DNA from: Rhodococcus globerulus NBRC 14531
Lineage (GTDB): Bacteria; Actinomycetota; Actinomycetes; Mycobacteriales; Mycobacteriaceae
NCBI RefSeq assembly: GCF_001894805.1
Contig: NZ_BCWX01000001.1
Location: forward strand, 682,001 to 746,000
Direction: 5' to 3'
Length of the DNA: 64,000 nucleotides
Below the pieces are notes generated by a model. That model was not told the DNA's origin, searched no databases, and was given only the letters and a program-made list of their open reading frames with translations. This document shows positions 62,286 through 64,000 of this stretch, one piece after another. Position 1 is the first letter of the stretch. Every line of letters begins with the position of its first letter. A program made the position numbers and the translations under genes.

Positions 62286-64000
62286 ATGTCCAGCAGCACT
62301 GCAGCATTCGGCTCCAGCGTCCTGGGGTACCCGCGCATCGGGCCGCGGCGGGAGCTCAAGCGTGCCCTCGAGTCCTACTGGCACGGCAATTCCGACAAGG
62401 ACGCACTTCTCGCGGTTGCCAAGGAACTTCAGGAATCGACCTGGAGCGAATTGGCTGCAACGGGATTGAGTCAGGTTCCCGGCAATACCTTCTCGTTCTA
62501 CGATCACGTTCTCGACAACGCCTTGCTGTTCGGCGCCGTGCCCGAGCGGTTCAAGCCGCTCGAAAGCGCTTTGGACCCACTCGATTTCTACTTCACGATG
62601 GCGCGTGGACGTCCCGACTTCCCGCCCCTGGAGTTGGTCCGGTTCTTCGGCACCAACTACTACTACCGTCAGCCCGAGATCGACGCCGCTACCGAGTTCT
62701 CACTCCACTCGGAGGCGTTGCTCGACGAATTCGAGCGCGCCAAGGAACGAGGCATCGAACTGCGTCCCGTGATCATGGGACCGGTGTCGTTGCTTCTGCT
62801 CTCCAAGGTGGGGCCGGCAACCGAAGCGGTCGACGCCGATTTCACGCCGCTCGATCGACTCGACGATCTACTTCCCGTGTACGAGAAGCTGTTCGAGCAG
62901 TTGGCCAAGGCCGGTGCAACATGCGTTCAGCTGGACGAGCCTTCGGTGACGGAGGATCGCTCGGCAGAAGAGCTCGATGCGCTCAAGCGGGCGTACGAGA
63001 AGCTGTCCACCGCGCCGCTGCGTCCGCGTCTGCTGGTCACAGGACCGTACGGCAAGTTCGGCGAGGCTCTGAACATCCTGGCTGCCACCAAGATCGAGGC
63101 ATTCGGACTGGACCTCGTGCACGGCCGGATCACGGCCGAAGAACTGGCTGCGGTTCCCCACATCAAGCGCAAGCGGATCTACGCCGGTGTGGTCGACGGC
63201 CGAAACGTCTGGCGAGTCGATCGTTTCAACACCTTGACGTACCTCAACGAGCTCAAGGACGTTGTCCCGGATCTTGTTGTCTCCACGTCGTCTTCGCTGC
63301 TGCACGTGCCGTACGACGTGCTCTCCGAGTACGACATCCCGGGAGACGTCGCGGATCGTCTGGCCTTTGCCAAGCAGAAGGTCGGCGAGGTCGTGACACT
63401 TGCGAAGGCCCTCACCGAAGGTCCGTCGGACAAGTGGCGCAAGCGTCCGACAAAGGTGCACTTCAAGCTCAAGCACGCCGTGCGAGCCCGGGTCAACGCA
63501 GTCAAGCCCGAAGATCGTATCCGCGCTCCGTACGAAGAGCGTCGTAAGGCTCAGCAGGAACGGTTGAACCTGCCCTTGGTGCCGGCTCAGACATTGGGCT
63601 CGTTCCCGCAGACCAACGAAATCCGCCAGGCACGTTACGAACTCGGCGAGGGTCGGTTGGAGTGGGAAGACTACTACAAGCGCATCCAGGAAGAGATCGA
63701 ACGCACCATCCGCCTGCAAGAGGACATCGGACTCGACGTCCTCGTGCACGGTGAGCACGAGCGCAACGACATGGTCCAGTACTTCGCCGAACTGCTCGAA
63801 GGGTATGCCTTCACGCACAACGGTTGGGTGCAGGCCTACGGATCTCGTTGCACGCGTCCGCCGATTCTCTACGGAGACATCGCGCGTCCGAAGCCGATGA
63901 CGGTCGAATGGATTGCGTACGCGCAGTCGCTGACCGACAAGCCGGTCAAGGGCATGCTTACCGGACCGGTCACCATGATCGCCCGTTCTTTCGTCCGTCA
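62286..64000 (+). CDS. metE: cobalamin-independent methionine synthase, 5' part
   Basis: The frame is open from ATG 62286 to the window end, giving about 571 of an expected 760 residues. It begins SSTAAFGSSVLGYPRIGPRRELKRALESYW, the MetE N-terminal domain with the folate site, and enters the second barrel at LGSFPQTNEIRQARYELGEG and VLVHGEHERNDMVQYFAELL. It methylates homocysteine from methyl-tetrahydrofolate-triglutamate. The 90-base gap after fadB2 is largely the terminator, leaving no space for a cobalamin riboswitch of the kind found before some actinobacterial metE genes. Confidence 0.96.
   Translation, partial: MSSSTAAFGSSVLGYPRIGPRRELKRALESYWHGNSDKDALLAVAKELQESTWSELAATGLSQVPGNTFSFYDHVLDNALLFGAVPERFKPLESALDPLDFYFTMARGRPDFPPLELVRFFGTNYYYRQPEIDAATEFSLHSEALLDEFERAKERGIELRPVIMGPVSLLLLSKVGPATEAVDADFTPLDRLDDLLPVYEKLFEQLAKAGATCVQLDEPSVTEDRSAEELDALKRAYEKLSTAPLRPRLLVTGPYGKFGEALNILAATKIEAFGLDLVHGRITAEELAAVPHIKRKRIYAGVVDGRNVWRVDRFNTLTYLNELKDVVPDLVVSTSSSLLHVPYDVLSEYDIPGDVADRLAFAKQKVGEVVTLAKALTEGPSDKWRKRPTKVHFKLKHAVRARVNAVKPEDRIRAPYEERRKAQQERLNLPLVPAQTLGSFPQTNEIRQARYELGEGRLEWEDYYKRIQEEIERTIRLQEDIGLDVLVHGEHERNDMVQYFAELLEGYAFTHNGWVQAYGSRCTRPPILYGDIARPKPMTVEWIAYAQSLTDKPVKGMLTGPVTMIARSFVR

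Overview
The window reads as a chromosomal segment of a mycolic-acid-producing actinobacterium, most likely Rhodococcus (R. erythropolis/qingshengii type; genus inferred, no database search possible). Coding DNA is GC-rich, GTG and TTG starts are common, there are two tandem mycolyltransferases, and the gene order follows the Mycobacterium tuberculosis stretch from the AAA ATPase-pssA-psd group through groEL2 and lpd to ramB-icl-fadB2, with large insertions.

Layout. 1-6.0 kb: end of a DUF2804 gene, then a leftward operon psd-pssA-AAA ATPase-amidohydrolase. 6.1-8.5 kb: a leftward overlapping four-gene group (SRPBCC, small helical protein, MerR regulator with a sliding-clamp-like C-terminus, DUF1648-like membrane protein). 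8.6-13.4 kb: amino-acid permease, DadA-type oxidase, PucR regulator and a HAD phosphatase, suggesting D-amino-acid use. 13.5-16.0 kb: a secreted protein and groEL2 behind two CIRCE operators.

16-25.5 kb is the most unusual part. Two paralogous WS/DGAT-type acyltransferases each sit beside a cluster of very small hydrophobic proteins: five in a leftward operon (17.7-18.5 kb) and four, as a duplicated pair, in a rightward one (23.2-24.2 kb). The whole block lies between groEL2 and a ppk2 gene, the chromosomal position in which corynebacteria carry the PorA/PorH mini-porins. I propose it as a rhodococcal small cell-wall-protein locus. Most of these small genes are easily missed in annotation.

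25.5-33.5 kb: alpha/beta hydrolase, prolyl oligopeptidase, two mycolyltransferases, M19 dipeptidase, lipoamide dehydrogenase. 33.6-41.0 kb: siderophore-binding lipoprotein, HxlR/quinone-reductase pair, MFS exporter/TetR pair, CMD protein, second MFS, LLM flavoprotein. 41.1-46.7 kb: leftward urtABCDE urea importer with a GntR gene at its end. 46.9-54.0 kb: TetR regulator and a rightward branched-chain-type ABC importer plus acyl-CoA/AMP ligase, with shared palindromic operators. 54.1-56.2 kb: two HSL-type hydrolases, the first with a 24-bp tandem repeat across its start. 56.2-64 kb: ramB, fmdA/fmdB-like genes, aceA, fadB2 and the 5' part of metE, i.e. acetate/fatty-acid metabolism under RamB.

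No tRNA, rRNA, CRISPR array, insertion sequence or prophage was recognised.
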